DNA of 64,000 nt from Carya illinoinensis. Its lineage: Eukaryota; Streptophyta; Magnoliopsida; Fagales; Juglandaceae. How positions within the stretch are numbered: the stretch's first letter is position 1; the number at the start of each line of letters is the position of its first letter. Under the pieces are notes generated by a model. It saw nothing but the letters and a program-made list of their open reading frames with translations. It did not search any database and was not told where the DNA came from. The position numbers and the translations under genes were made by a program. The stretch spans positions 27,406,364 through 27,470,363 of the forward strand of contig NC_056762.1 of assembly GCF_018687715.1 (NCBI RefSeq). Reading direction: 5' to 3'. Positions 1 to 12,960 of this stretch are shown piece after piece.

Positions 1-1510
1 GAAGTTTATTCCTTCTGTGCCATAACCCCCATGTGCATAATGCCATTTGTTCCATCTCCTTTTCCTTTTTGCTTAATGCCAACTGAAGCATAATCTGGAC
101 AAAATCCAATAATCCTGAAGCATTCTGCAGGAACCTGAGCTGATCCAACAATGCATCTTTAAAGGTCACACAATTAAGCAAAGCATGATTTGTATCTTCT
201 TCTTCCAGTCTACACCATGGACACATAGCATCTGTCACCACCTTTTTAACTAGCAGATTCTTTAAAGAAGGTAAACCTTCTTTACAAACCCCCCATACAA
301 AAATTTTCACTCGAGTAGGAACTTGCATTTTCCATATTTTCCTCTACATGGTTGTCTAATCTTCTCGAAATGATACCTCTCCTTCTTGATTACTGGCAGC
401 ATCAGCCAAGAATAGTCTATAAGCACTTCTGACACTAAACTGACCACTCTTCTCATGTTCCCATACCAACTCATCAGGCCTACTAATAGAGGTTAACACC
501 ATATGCAACACTTCTTCAGCTTCCCTTGGAGGTAAACATCTTCTAAACTTTTCCACATCCCAACTTCGAGTTTTGTCATCAATTAATTCAGAAACCTTCC
601 AGTTTAATTGGGACTGAGTAGTGGAACCCGAGACAGGCACCAGTTTATGGTTTGGTAACCAAAAGTCAGACCATATATTAATGGTCTTACCATCTCCAAC
701 CCTCCACTTACAACCTTTCAGGAGCTGATGCTTAGCTTCCCATATACCCCTCCACACAAAAGAAGGATTTGCTCCTAGTTTGGCCTCTTTAAAACTTGTT
801 GAATGAAAATATCTAGCTTTATATAATTGATGTAGCAGCAGACTTTCTTCTTTAAGGATATGCCAACTCTGCTTTGCAAGAAGGGCCAAGTTAAAGGTCC
901 TTAAATCCTTAAAACCCATCCCTCCATGCAACTTGGACTTACACATTTTCCTCCAACTAACCCAACTGATTTTATTTTCCTCTTTTCTCTGCCCCCACCA
1001 AAATCTAGCTATCAAACTTTCCAACTTTGAACACAAAGAGGCAGGTAATTTAAAGCAACTCATGGTGTAAGTTGGAATTGAGAGGGCTACTACCTTTATA
1101 AGTACTTCTTTACCCCCTTGAGATAACAATTTTTCCTTCCACCCTTGTAATTTAGTCCACACCCTATTTTGCAGCCCAGAAAAAGCTTGATGCTTTCCTC
1201 TACCCACCATTGGAGGCAATCCCAAATACTTATCATAATTTTGCTGCTGTTGAACACCCCAGAACTGCATAATCTCAGCTTTAGTAGTAGAGGAGACATT
1301 CTTGCTAAAAACCATAGAAGTTTTGTCTTTGTTCACCACTTGTCCTGAAGCTTTTTCATAAACCTCCAATAAATGAAGAATATTTCTATTAGTTTGTGCT
1401 GTGGCCCTGCAAAATAACACACTGTCATCTGCAAACATAAGGTGATTAATCTTTGGAGCACCTCTGCATACACAGATCCCTTCCACTACATCTTTGACAT
1501 CATCGAGCAT
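1..1510 (-). mobile_element. 5'-truncated L1-type LINE, reverse transcriptase C-terminal half
   Basis: The minus strand encodes the back half of a plant non-LTR reverse transcriptase. An open frame of 384 codons (356-1510) carries the catalytic FADD box near its start (MFADDSVLFCRA) and the conserved thumb region (LSIPTYTMSCFKLP, FWWGQR, GGMGFKDL). Beyond a stop or frame break near 356, the minus strand still reads a zf-RVT zinc-binding motif (CPWCRLEEEDTNHALLNC, about 150-230), so the protein once continued toward base 1. The 5' two thirds (endonuclease and RT fingers) are missing, as usual for LINE 5' truncation at about 1510. The 3' end and poly-A tail lie outside the window. The element interrupts the 5' LTR of the Gypsy element to its right. 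It is a dead copy. Family assignment is firm; exact ends are not. Confidence 0.88.
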
Positions 1511-2745
1511 TTGATTACTTGTTTACATGACATATGAAATTCTCACCAATTTAGTGTATTGCATCTATAAAATGTTATTTTTACATGAAAGCTTGCTACA
1601 CATGCACATGTCATGAAATACATTTTTTAGGTATAGCATGAAAATGAAATTTGTCATGACCCCAAAGGTTAGGATGGGGAATTATCCTAGTGGAACTCCT
1701 ATATCCACTCTGGAGTGAGTAAAAATGGAGTGGCAATCCCTAGGTTGATAAAGAATCATCAATAGGCTTTGAATGGATTCTTTATAAAGAATGCCGGAGC
1801 GAAATTGTATATGGCACCTAATGTTGGTGGGTGCATACATTATGATGAAATGTTATGACAATGATATGTTATGATGAAATGATACCAATGCATTGAGAAT
1901 GATGTCTGCAGACAAAGACGTAGTGTCAACTTGAGTTGTGCTCCGGTAACCGACAGGTGCTCACAATTCATATGAGAAACTGTGTTGCTACCATACATAT
2001 GTCAATGATGGCTTTAATAACGATGACATGTTATATTTTTTAAAGCAATGAGGTATGAAATGTTCTCTAATATGATGATTTTGAAATGAGAAAGTGAAAA
2101 ATGTTCTTTGAAAGAAATGTGCATTAAAGTTTTTATGAGAAATGTTGAGGAACCTGGATGGGAGACAAATACAGATTTCTTTTGCATATCATTGCATGCA
2201 TCTCATGTTTACCATTAATCATTCATATCTTATCTTTGTGAAAATTCGTTGTTTAATTTACTGAGATTTCAAATAAATCTCACCCTTGTGACCCACTATC
2301 ATTCCAGCCAAAATGATAGAAGTTATGTCAGGACCTGTAGTGGACGAACAGGATGGACTGCTGGACACAGATGGTTAAAGAGGAATTGAACCTTGAGCGA
2401 AGACTAGATGTAATTTTGATGCGCATTAAGCATTGACTCTTCATACTTCAAAGCATACGAAAGAGTTGATCTAATCATTGAACTTGGCTTAAATATTTTG
2501 TATTAAGGAAATGCTATCCTTAAGTTTGAACTTATGGTTATTAATATTATTGGGATGTTAAGTTTATTTTGGCATAAATTTTTATAAGTCACCCTATTTT
2601 CTGCTGTGATTATTGCATACTGCTAGTTGCATACCATGATGCATTGTATATTAACTGTCATGAACAGGGGTTTGTAACCTTGTGTTGCATGTTCAGATGC
2701 TACAAGTTTCCTTTCCATCCCAAGTGAAGGGTTGGGGGTGCCACA
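1511..2745 (+). mobile_element. 3' part of the 5' LTR of decayed Ty3/Gypsy element A
   Basis: This stretch ends in GGGGGTGCCACA, directly followed by a tRNA primer-binding site, so it is the tail of a 5' LTR. It shares an ordered set of motifs with two other places in the window (about 6260-7397 and 13020-13564): a block near 1655-1740 (AGTGGAACTCC, CCACTCTGGA), an ACTGAGATTT/AATCTCACC block followed by TATGTCAGGACC, and a terminal TTGCATGTTCAGATGC. The left part of this LTR is cut off by the LINE insertion at about 1510. Confidence 0.72.
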
Positions 2746-2748
2746 GGG

Positions 2749-2760
2749 TGGTATAAGAGC
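2749..2760 (+). other. Primer-binding site (tRNA-iMet) of element A
   Basis: TGGTATAAGAGC differs at one base from the TGGTATCAGAGC complement of the initiator-methionine tRNA 3' end. It lies three bases after the LTR terminus CCACA, the expected position for minus-strand priming in plant Gypsy chromoviruses. Confidence 0.78.
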
Positions 2761-3464
2761 AATTACATCTCTGGATAAAACCACATGTCCTTAGGAATGT
2801 TTTGCATTAATGTAGGTTTGAATCTTTAGTTTGAATTGAATCTTGAAGATTGGAGCTAAGTTCGATACGTGTACATCTTAGGAGTTGGATGATTAAGGAC
2901 AAATGGAGTGTGAAAGGTGGGAAAGGAATACTGAAGGCTCTAGTGTTGGCAGGGAGCAAGATCCCCTATCGGGTGAAGGACGTGCTTTGGCACATTCGAT
3001 TTACCAAATGATAGAAACAATGAAGCAACAATAGGAGATTCTTCTTAGGTAAAACCAACAATAGTAGCAACACCTAGTAGAAAGGGAAGAAAGAGCTGAG
3101 ATTAGGGGCTGTGCATACAAGAAATTCTTGATATACAGATATCCAAACTTCTTAGGAACAAAAGGACCCCTAGGAGTGAATAAATGGTTACTAGATCTCA
3201 AAAGAACCTTCGAGATCAGCAGCTATGCTAAAAAGCAAAAAGTATAGTACACTGGTCATCTATTACAAGGAGAAACAGGGATTTGGTGGGATACCAAGAG
3301 ACAATAGCCGGTGTGAGAGCTTAGTAGCATGGCTACTTTAACCTTGGGATAGATTCAAGGATGCGTTTGACAATCGATTCTTTCTGGAATTCGTTAAGTA
3401 GCAAAAAGTACAAGAGTTTGCAACCTTGGTGCAAGGAAGCCTAACGATTGAGCAATATGCGGCT
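2761..3464 (+). pseudogene. Decayed gag leader and N-terminal gag of element A
   Basis: Translated on the plus strand with stops, about 3340-3464 reads like the Ty3/Gypsy retrotransposon gag core: FKDAFDNRFF, then QEFATLVQGSLTIEQYAA, with an in-frame stop between them. This resembles the family pattern in which an F-x3-F segment precedes a Q-G-x-T/L-x2-Y segment. The gag breaks off at the YAA motif where long LTR sequence is inserted. It resumes after 13565. No long open frame remains, so this is non-functional. Confidence 0.68.
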
Positions 3465-6400
3465 AATGTGATATCCCAAACTTTGCTAAGTCTTCGATTG
3501 TATTTTTATCAGCAGTTTATGTATAGTTATTGGGACATGCAAGGTGATGGAGGATACCTAGAGATATTTATTTGGATATGGGAGCATTAGGCATGGAAGT
3601 CCACAAGAAAGGCCCTTAAGCCTTATAGAAGATTTCGGCCACTAAGGGCCACCCTAATTAGGATTTTGGCATGGGAGGTGTCTACTTGGAAGAGGAAAAA
3701 GCTTTTAGTATTCCTTAGAAATTCCCATCATTAGGAACCTAGGGAAGAGGCACCTTGGTTGGCACATTGGTGCCACTTGACAAACATACTTGAAGGTTTC
3801 TAGAAGAAGCTAAAGAGATGAAAACGGATGTAGGGTTCAACACACACCTAGGGTACACACCCATTTCACCAACCCACATGCCACATGTCTCACATGCACA
3901 CCTCACATCTATATCCATTGAACTTGGATGTAAGCATGGTTGAGAAAATGAGGGGACATGATTTCGGTAACCACATGTGATAACCTGAGCTTGGCTAAGC
4001 ATGGTTCATAGGTTATTTTATGGGCTTTAGTATTTTTATTTAAAGGGAAGACCTTAGAATTTAGTTTGTGCAACATGACCCCAAGTGAAGCTAGCCCTAG
4101 AAAGCCTCATAAATTTTGGTCCCTATTAGGAAACCTAATCCCAATGGCCCAAAGCCCATGACCCAAACCCTTGCCAATAGTGCCGTGTGTCATACATGTG
4201 AGGCACTATATATCTAGTCATGATAGTGGACAAAGGGGGAGAGAGAGAGAGAGAGAAGTGTGGGGAAGCCAAGTGATGGCTTGCATGCCTACAACTCATC
4301 TTTTGTCTAAAATTTGAGTTCCAAGGTAGATGCTCTTGGAAATGGAGCTTAGGGAAGACAATAGAGGATTTTCCAAGTGATTTGCATGGGGAAACCAAAG
4401 GGAAAGAAAGGGATTTCAAAAATTTGGCCCACATTCAAAATATCTTCAGTTTTTGCCATGTGTCAACCATGCAATGAGCTTCTAGAAGAAAAGGTGAAGA
4501 GCAAATGCACAAAAATTACTCTTGTAACCCTAGGGTTTCGGCCACCACATTGCCACATGTCATGTTTTGAATTTTTTGAGAAGAATAAGGAAGTGGGAGA
4601 GCTACCTAGGGAACATGCATAGGAAGAAAAAGCTTCTTGCTTAGGGAAATGGAAAAGACATGCATGGAAAAAAGGAAAAGACATGCACAGGAAAAAGGAA
4701 AAGACACATGGGAAAAAGGAAGAGGTATATAGAAAAAAGGAAAAGACACATAGGAAAAGGGAAAGATGCATGGGGAACACACACCCATATCCCACACGCC
4801 ACTTGCCACTTGGCAAGCATGCACAAGTCTACAAGGATCAAGCATAAGGTTAAGACTTATCAAATGGCAAATTTGTCTTGGAGATTCATTGAATCTGGAC
4901 CATTTGGAGGGACATGCCCAAGGAGCCTCTTAAAATTTCAAATTTTGGCAAGAGTACCACGCCACTTGTCCCACATGCATCAGCAAGTGCCACTTGTTCC
5001 ACATGCACCTATTACACCACTTGTCCTTCATGCAAAGGGTTAGTAGAAACTAATGGGATTTTGTTGGAGAGCTCTATTGAAAGGGCAAGGAGCTACCCGC
5101 CCAGGGGCTTTCCCTTTTGCTATTTTCGAAATTTTCATGCTCTCACCCTCTTCACACTCTCTTACATGACTACTTGGAGATTTTCTCAACTTTCTCACAT
5201 ATTCTTTCCAACCAAACAAGGGAAGCTTTACTCAAGGAGGGATTTGCGACATTAGCAAGGAGGAGACACGGTGAGGACTCGATTTTCCTTGATTTTCTTC
5301 TCACACAACACATTTTCAACTCAAAGAAGAGATGGGGATCTCTAAAGGGTTTGAACATGGTGAAGCATACATGATTTCAACACTTATTCATGGGAAACCA
5401 ACTAGGGTTTCCTAGAAATGGTCTAAGCTGAATGGTTGAGGGCACAAATCCTCCATGTATTCGGCCAACCACTTGCCTTTTCACTCTATTTCAAAATATG
5501 AATAAGAACACGAGGAAAACAAGGGGTTTCTTAACTCAAAACTCTAGGGGCCGAATGCTCTAGTTTTGTTTGAACCCTAGTGGTAGCCCTAGAAACCCCA
5601 CACACTCAAGAATCACAGATTAGGGTTTTTGGAACCCTCATTCTAACTAGTTACACTTTAATTTATAGCTTGCTATTCGTTTCTTTATGTGGAGTTTTGT
5701 AAGTATACACTCAACTTGATCTTGGTTAACACTTGCATATATTTGTGTAAATCCTTTTATTGCTTGAATACTCTTATATGAACTTGGAATATGGAAGGAT
5801 TGGTATGATTCGGTTCATGATAGAAATGGCAAGAATGTTCTTTGCATGTTTCGGTTTTAAGGAAAACAATGGTGTTAATTTATGATACTTGATGATTTTG
5901 CTATACAAAGTGTTAGAGGTTTCGGATCTTAATCAAATGCTATGATTTCATGCTTTGCTCCGTTATGCTTTAATTTCTAAGTAATATGTTTAAAGTTTGG
6001 AGCATGATTAAGTGATGATTTTTCATGTTTTTGCACCTATATGTTTTGGCCAAGGCTTAATTTCATTGTTCCTTGTATGTATTTTGATATCCCATGTGTT
6101 CTAAGTTATCATACCGTGAATCAAACATGTTATGCTTGGTTATTTCATGCATGGCATTTCTTGCGTCATATGTCAAGTATAAGAACGTATGTCTTAAGCC
6201 TCATGTCACATGCATTTGGGAGAAGTGTTTTCAAAAGAGTTTTCAAGGAAAAGAGTCAAGAAGTTTTATCACAACCCCAAATGCTAGGATGAGGGATTGT
6301 CCCAGTGGAACTCCCTTTCCACTCTGGAACGTTTAAGGTCGAGTGGAGGCCCCTGGGTAGATCAAGTATAGTCAACGGGTCTCGAATGATTCCTATGGAT

Positions 6401-7397
6401 GGATACCGAAGTGAGGTAGCATTTAACGCTAGTGGTTGCCATACAGTGAAGGCAAAGTAAGTGAACTGGCATAAAAGAAAATGTTTATGAAAAGAACCCG
6501 GTTGATGTGGTAACTAGCAAGAACACATAGGGCATAGGGGAGCCATGATGTATCCATGTGTTATAAGAACATGGAAATGCGCCTACATGATATGAAAAGG
6601 ATCACATGATGTGAATCATGAGATATGGTATGAAAATGATCACATGATGTGAATTAGGCAATATGATATGAAAAGGATCACATGATTGGAATAATGTGAT
6701 ATGATATGTTCTAGATCACATGATTAACCAAGATATGAATGATGACAAAAGTATGTTTTTTCAAAAAGTTAAAAAATTCTTTTACATATCTTTTGAAAAA
6801 GGTTAAGTGCATAAGTCAAGTCTTCAGTCACGTCATGTGTCAAGTACATGTGCATGCATACATTCGATGATTTGCCACTTGTATGCTTATATTAATCACT
6901 GTATGTTGTGTGCTTACTTACTAAGATTACTTAAGACCTCATTGTGGTAGTTTCCACTACCCTTCCCCACTCGGAATTGTAGAAGTTGTAACAGGACCAG
7001 GAGTAGCGAGTCAGGATGATGATGAAGGCTAAGTGCTCGATTTAGAGAATTAACAGATTTAATCATGACCTATTTGGAGATAGCTGAGATTAGAAGGATG
7101 CCTTAATGATTTTCTTTGTCATGGCCTTTTTAGACAAAACTTGTTATGATGTAACGAGAAGCTTGATACTCTATTTCTGAGAAGTACGATTTAAGCTATG
7201 AATGAAGTTGGGATATTAGTTTTATTCTAGTACAAAATTTTAACAGATGACCTTTTCCATTGCAATTTATTTCATACTGCTAAAGACATTCTAGGAGCAT
7301 GCATATAACTGTCATGTACAAGGGGTATGCAGCCTTGCGTTGCATGTCCAGACACTTCAGTCATCATTTAATCCCAAGCGGGGACTAGTTGTGTCAT
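3465..7397 (+). mobile_element. Long LTR-like insertion in gag of element A (related family)
   Basis: A non-coding block starts TGTGATATCCC at about 3468, right at the break in gag. Its right end (about 6260-7397) repeats, in order, the motifs of element A's LTR tail: AGTGGAACTCCC, CCACTCTGGAACG, a TTACTAAGATTACT block, TTGCGTTGCATGTCCAGACAC, and GGGGACTAGTTGTGTCA at the terminus. I read it as a long LTR (about 3.9 kb) of a cousin of element A. No primer site follows it. It may be a solo LTR or one half of a rearranged copy. A second LTR-like start, TGTGATAACC, lies at about 3976. The short open frames within have no recognisable domains. I could not identify a target-site duplication. Confidence 0.5.
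4649..4775 (+). repeat. Minisatellite, about 24-26 bp unit, five or so copies
   Basis: Degenerate copies of a GGAAAAGACATGCA-type unit alternate with runs of A and G between 4649 and 4775. Period is about 25 bp with indels. Reading frames across it in both strands are artefacts of the repeat. Confidence 0.7.
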
Positions 7398-7964
7398 AGC
7401 TTAGTTTATTGAACTAGGAAGGTTCGCTCCACACTTGATCGCCATTGAAAAAATGTAGGCTTAAAAGTTTTAAGGTGGACTGCAACCCCAGATTCATAGT
7501 TATTGTAATAGCCTACTAGAAACTCAATGGTGAAATTTCTATATACTTTAGGAACCTTGTGAAAATCCTATAAGTTTTCACGAATTGACTAATCGCACAT
7601 GTTTTAGTCTATTAATATAGTCAATGTTATCACTTACTATGGTGCCAAAAATGCGATTTGTGTTATTTGAAATAGTTAGAAGTGTTAAAATACATTATGT
7701 TCTGCACCACTAGACTCAGTAGATTATTTAGGATTCGATGGCACAATAACTCATTTTCATAATTTCGGATGAAACGCATATTCGAAACTGTGAAATTATT
7801 TTTAGGGGCACTTCGCGGTTGAGTTTTGGAAAATGATTTTCACTGTAGGTTAATATGAATATTTAGGATTTTTCAATACTAAGTTTATTGTGCATTTGGT
7901 CGGAGTGAATAGTAACTTCGATAAGTGTACTAAGTGCAGTATTTTCAAAATCACAGTGTGGAAT
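7398..7964 (+). mobile_element. LTR-like sequence left of the solo LTR
   Basis: This is non-coding, AT-rich sequence without open frames. It ends in GTGTGGAAT, where the solo LTR is inserted, and the interrupted sequence resumes at 9450. It is therefore one unit with 9450-13564. The whole appears to be a second long LTR of the Tekay/Del style, because its right end has the same terminus as element A's LTR. Its left limit is not clear. Confidence 0.4.
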
Positions 7965-9444
7965 TGATCGGTACAAAACTGCAAGTGCACAGTATTGTAG
8001 TTTTATAGTAAAGTGATAAGAAGAGTATCGTTCTCAGGTATTGATAACTTACTTTTGATAAATATCGAAATTATACTAATCTTAATTTTATCTAAAGAAG
8101 TCACTAAAATTTTTGTAATTGCACTTTAAAATAAAATCAATTAGAAGAAAAATACGCAAAGGAAAATAAAAATGATGTTCGAAGATCAAATTAATGGGAA
8201 ATAAAACTTCTAGGAAATCGATTTCACCTAATTCCTCACTATGCTTTACTCGTCTAAATAATTTAATTTAATTCTTTTTGTTTATTAGCAAATCTCTAAT
8301 TCATCCAAAAGCCTCTTTCGATAGTCAATTGGAAATTATTCTTATTTATTATTTTACACAAGAGTATGCAAATTAATAAAGCAAGAAAGCAATAAGACTA
8401 ATGATTTAAATACTACATAGGTTCATACAAGTCTTTCAATCTCTATATTTACCTATGCCGAAATATTCAAGATCTATCCTATAATTCCTTATTTCAATAG
8501 CAAATCACAAGATTAAAATTATCTAATTAATAGCCAGTTAATTAGACGCAATAAACTCAGAATACATCAGATAAATAAAGAAAGAATTACTTTAAATTAA
8601 CATAAAAAATCAGGTATAATTTGGAACTAAATTACATCGTTTTCCTAGAATAAATAAAATTAAATTCATGCTAAAAATTAAATTTAATATAAATAAATTC
8701 ACCATAATTTTTTTAAGAATAATAAAAAAAAAAATACTAAAAAATGCTCCTCTCTCAGTCTGCAATCTCCTCCTCCAAGTCGCAGCTTCCTGTTCCAACG
8801 AAAGCAAACAAATTCAGAACTCCTCTCCGTGCGTGCGTCCTCCCAGAGCCAAGCCGAAAAAAACAATTTTTTTTTTTTTTTTTGTTTTTTATCGTATTTT
8901 GTGCTCCAATAAAACCACTTCTCCATCTTTCACCCATTGACTAAGTCAAAATCAATAGACCTTTAATTTAGCAAGTGATAATTACGAAGGGTCTAACTTT
9001 TAGATTCATAGATAGGTAGAAATCTAAGCCGGCCTCCAACGTCCTTTTGTCTTTTTTGAATTTGATACTTTCTTTTATTTATTTTTTTAACCCTTTCTCA
9101 TGTGATGGTAGACACCAATAGAGTATATATAAATCACTTCTCTTTGCCGATTTCTCTTCTTTTTAAATTTAGAAATCTTCTTTTATTTTTAACATATTCA
9201 AAAATTTAACTTGATCTTTATTCCCAAATAGTACTGATGATCAACTCTTATATTCAAATAAATCTTCATTTAAATCTGAGTCCTTAGACGATAAACTTCT
9301 AAAATTTGGATCTTCATTTTTCTTCAAACTTGAAATAAAATTTAAATAATAACAATGAAGCCTAAAATCAACAAAAATAAATAAAATTAGAATAAATTTT
9401 AAAGTTAAGAGATGATAAAATATATTAAATTATGCAAGTTATCA
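7965..9444 (-). mobile_element. Solo LTR, 1,480 bp, with perfect 5-bp target duplication
   Basis: The block begins TGATCGGTACAAAAC and ends GCAAGTTATCA on the plus strand, giving TG...CA termini. It is bracketed by the direct repeat GGAAT (7960-7964 and 9445-9449), the 5-bp duplication expected of an LTR element. There is no second LTR or internal region, so it is a solo LTR left by LTR-LTR recombination. Text such as GCAAGTGCACAGTATTGTAG near the left end resembles the 3' end of plant Athila/Tat-like LTRs read in reverse, so I place the element on the minus strand. Strand and family are inference. The ends and duplication are seen directly. Confidence 0.83.
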
Positions 9445-12213
9445 GGAATGTCCAAATTAGGTTAGAGAATTTTTATTGGGATACTTGGCAAAATCTTAAC
9501 CACACTTAGTGAATAGTATTAGACACTTGGCACAAAGAGGAACCATTAGATGGATTTGTAAAGGAAATCAAGGTGTAAGATCATGCCACCTAAGCAAAAT
9601 CTTTTTTTTCATCTGATCAACCAAATTGAGCCAAATCAAAGAGGGTTTTAATCATAATGAAACCCTAAGTGGTTGGAATCCAATTAAAATTCCAAAATCT
9701 TGGTTAAAACTGAAACCCTAAACGGTTTCCCCAAACCCTAAAGTTGGCCTTCAAACCCTTTTTGATCCAATTTCTAGCATTGTGTTTAATTATTTGATTA
9801 AATCACTTACACATGCTATTAATTTCTTAAATTCTTGGTATGACATCATTATTCAACCTTTTAAACTTCGGAAATTTGATTGGGCCAAGAAAAATTGAAT
9901 TTGGACTTGATAGCATCTCAAAACCTAACCAAACCCCCTTTAAACCTCAAATTGAAGTCCACTTGGTTAAGGCTCACCAAGGCCCACGAATTTGGCCACT
10001 TTGGAAAAGCTTCTTGTAGAAGTTTCCTCCCCCACATGGCAGACCCCTTTGCTGCACCCAATAGTGCCTTGATGTGAATGAGAAATCCACCTCATCAACC
10101 TCCATACCTCACAGCTTTTGCAGGCAGTCCTTTGCCCCTCACTATTCTCCACTTTATGTCACATAGCCACCTCCAATCAAGGGTTATTCAAGACCATATC
10201 TCTCCCTTCCAGAATTATAAAGTCATGCAAGAAACATTTATTTCCCTTTCATCACTTCTTCACTCCGTTCTTAGAGAGAAACCTAAAAGAGCTCTCTCGG
10301 GCAGATTTCTGGATTTTTTTGAATGAGCTTTTCGACCATTTGTAAGTATTTTCACAAGATGAATTCCTCATAAAAGTTGTTCATATTTGAGTTTAGTTTC
10401 CTTATATATATTATTCATCTCATTCCATGGTAATTTTATTGGTCAAAAGTATTTTTAACCATGGAAATGTCATTCTGGGCTTAAAACTGGAGAGTATGTT
10501 ATCTTTTGGAGTTTTTGACCAAGCTAATGGACATATCTTGGTCCGAAAATTTTATGGAGTGTTTTTAGCATATTTTTATGAGTTTACATTGAGGTTTTGT
10601 TGCATGAATAAAGCTTTTCAAGATAGATTTTCTTAGATCTAGAAACTTGAAAACTTGAAGTGGAAAAACAGTTTTTGTTTGGAGAAAGTTTGAATATTTC
10701 GTGGTTTGATCTTACTCTAAAGGTTTTTATATTTTTATATGATGATCCTAAGTCTCTTATTTTCATGTTAGGATGTTATTTTAAAGATATTTAGTATTAT
10801 TTTTAAAGATATGATTTTTCTATGCAAGAGGATTTCAGTTAGGCCTAAGATTTGATGTTTTTGGGTTAGATCCATGTTTTATTGAATTTTAGCCATGTGA
10901 TTTTAAGTTTGATGACTTAATATTCTTTAGGACACATTTTTAAACCATGTGACGTTTTAGTTCGAAGATCTCATCTTTTTAAAACATTGATGAAGAGATT
11001 GATCAAAGCTAATTAAGAAAAACGTTTATGTTTTTGAACTAAATGTAAAACGAAAAACTCCAAGTGTTATTTTGTGATTTTGGTGACTTTAGTTTGATGA
11101 TTTAAAATATGGTTGATCTTAGGATGATGTTACGAATATGTAGAAGTAAGATTCGATTTTTTGGAATTTTTGGAGATGTTTTGATTTAGGGTCAAAGCTT
11201 GTGATTCAAGTGTTTGGATCTTTTTACAAAAAATTTTGGGATGGATGATTAGATTTTTCTAAATGGATGTTTTAAGTATGATTTTAAACTTAGGATAGGA
11301 AGATCTTTGTTACAAAAGTTTGGTTTAAGCATAAGTTTTGAAGTTGGAAGGAATTGCAACTAAAATTAAGAGAAATGGCCTATGGATGTTTTGGTCATAG
11401 TGTGTTTTCCATAGTTATGATTTGTTTTAAATTTTTCTGAGTTGATATTTGAGTTTAGGATAAAATTTACATGAGGAATGTCAATTTTGAAAATTTTTGG
11501 AGTTAGGATGTGAAATCCTCAAGGTAGGAGTAAAATAGTCATTTTCCCACACGTAGAGGTAAAATGATAATTTTACTCTAAGTTAACTTGTTGTCATGAT
11601 TCTAATTGTTTGTGATTAAATTTTTAATTTTTTTAGAATCATTATTTTCACTTCCTTGTGTTTTGCACTTTATTCTCGTAGAACGCGACAATCAAGGTAA
11701 GTTAGCTTCTAACTTACTATTAGTTTACTGTGTATGTATGATGGGTAAGGGAACTATAATTTATGTATTTATGTTATCATATATGGCATGTCATGCCACA
11801 TCATTACATGTTTATCTGTTGTGCATGATTTATTCTGTCATGAATGCTTATCTGTTACACAATCTATTCAGTCACGTATTGCTATATGTTACAAGTATGT
11901 CATATTACATTATGCCATCTGTTACATGTATGCCATGTTACAAAATATTCACTATTACATGTATGCTATGTCACTTAATATTCACTATTACATTTTATGC
12001 CATGTTATGAAATGTTGTCTGTTATATGTTATGTTATGCTACAAAATGTTTCTATCTCAAGTAAGTCATGTCTCTCAAGTTATGTTCAAGTCATGTTATG
12101 TAACATCAGGACTTCTATTCTTTCGTATTCTAGTCATGTTTCATCTCGAATACAGTTATGTATTTTGAGAACAGTTAAGTTTCAGTTATCAGTTAATTTG
12201 TACTACGGTCTTG

Positions 12214-12480
12214 GATGATACGTGTTGCCTGGTATTGCGGTCAAGGCTATGTGTTTCTGAGTAGTACGGTGAAGGAGTATAATCTACCGTTATGTTAAGT
12301 TCTGTTACAGTCAAGGATAATACGCGCTGTCTGATACTGCGGTTAAGGTTATGTGATGCCAAGTACTATGGTGAAAGAGTGTAATTGTCGTACTACAGAA
12401 GGATGATACACGCTACCTGGTACTGCGGTCAAGGCTATGTGCTGCCAAGTACTACAGTGAAAGAGTATAATCTACTGTTA
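12214..12480 (+). repeat. Three degenerate tandem units of about 87-100 bp
   Basis: Units starting at about 12214, 12316 and 12403 share GAT(A/G)ATAC(G/A)(C/T)G, TACTGCGGTCAAGGCTATGTG-like text and AGTACTA(C/T)(A/G)GTGAA in the same order. It lies inside an LTR-like block, where such arrays are often found near the promoter. Confidence 0.68.
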
Positions 12481-12960
12481 TGTTATGTTATGTTCATGTT
12501 CACGTTAAGTTTCAAGTTCGTATTCATATCATGTTATATTCACGTTTATGTTATGTTGCTAGTTCATATTATGTTGACGTTTATGTTATGTTCAAGCTCA
12601 CATTCATGTTATGTTATGTTATGTTCATGTTCACGTTATGTTTCAAGTTCACGTTCATGTCATATTATGTTCACGTACTTGTCATTTTCAAGTTCACGTT
12701 CAAGTTATGTTATGTTCACTTTCACATTATGTCTCAAGTTCACATTTATGTCATGTTATTCTTAGGTTTATATTAAGTTCAAGTTCATGTTTATGTTATG
12801 TATGTTCACGTTCATGCTATGTTTCAAGTCCATGTTATGTTTCAAGTTCAAGTTCACGTTATGTTGCTAGTCCATGTTATGTTTTAAGTTCAAGTTCATA
12901 TCATGTCAAGTCAAGTTTAGTTCAAGTTATGTCACTTATGCCAAGCTATATGTCAAGTTA
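12480..12960 (+). repeat. Low-complexity array of GTTATGTT / GTTCAAGTTCACGTT motifs
   Basis: About 480 bp of irregularly alternating ATGTTATGTT, TTCATGTTCACG and TTCAAGTTCACG words. Several overlapping open frames in all phases are translations of the same words (CYVHVHV-type peptides) and have no coding value. Confidence 0.75.

Noticed and set aside
4463..5255. Overlapping open frames on both strands
   Set aside because: They cross the 25-bp minisatellite and LTR sequence. Composition explains them.
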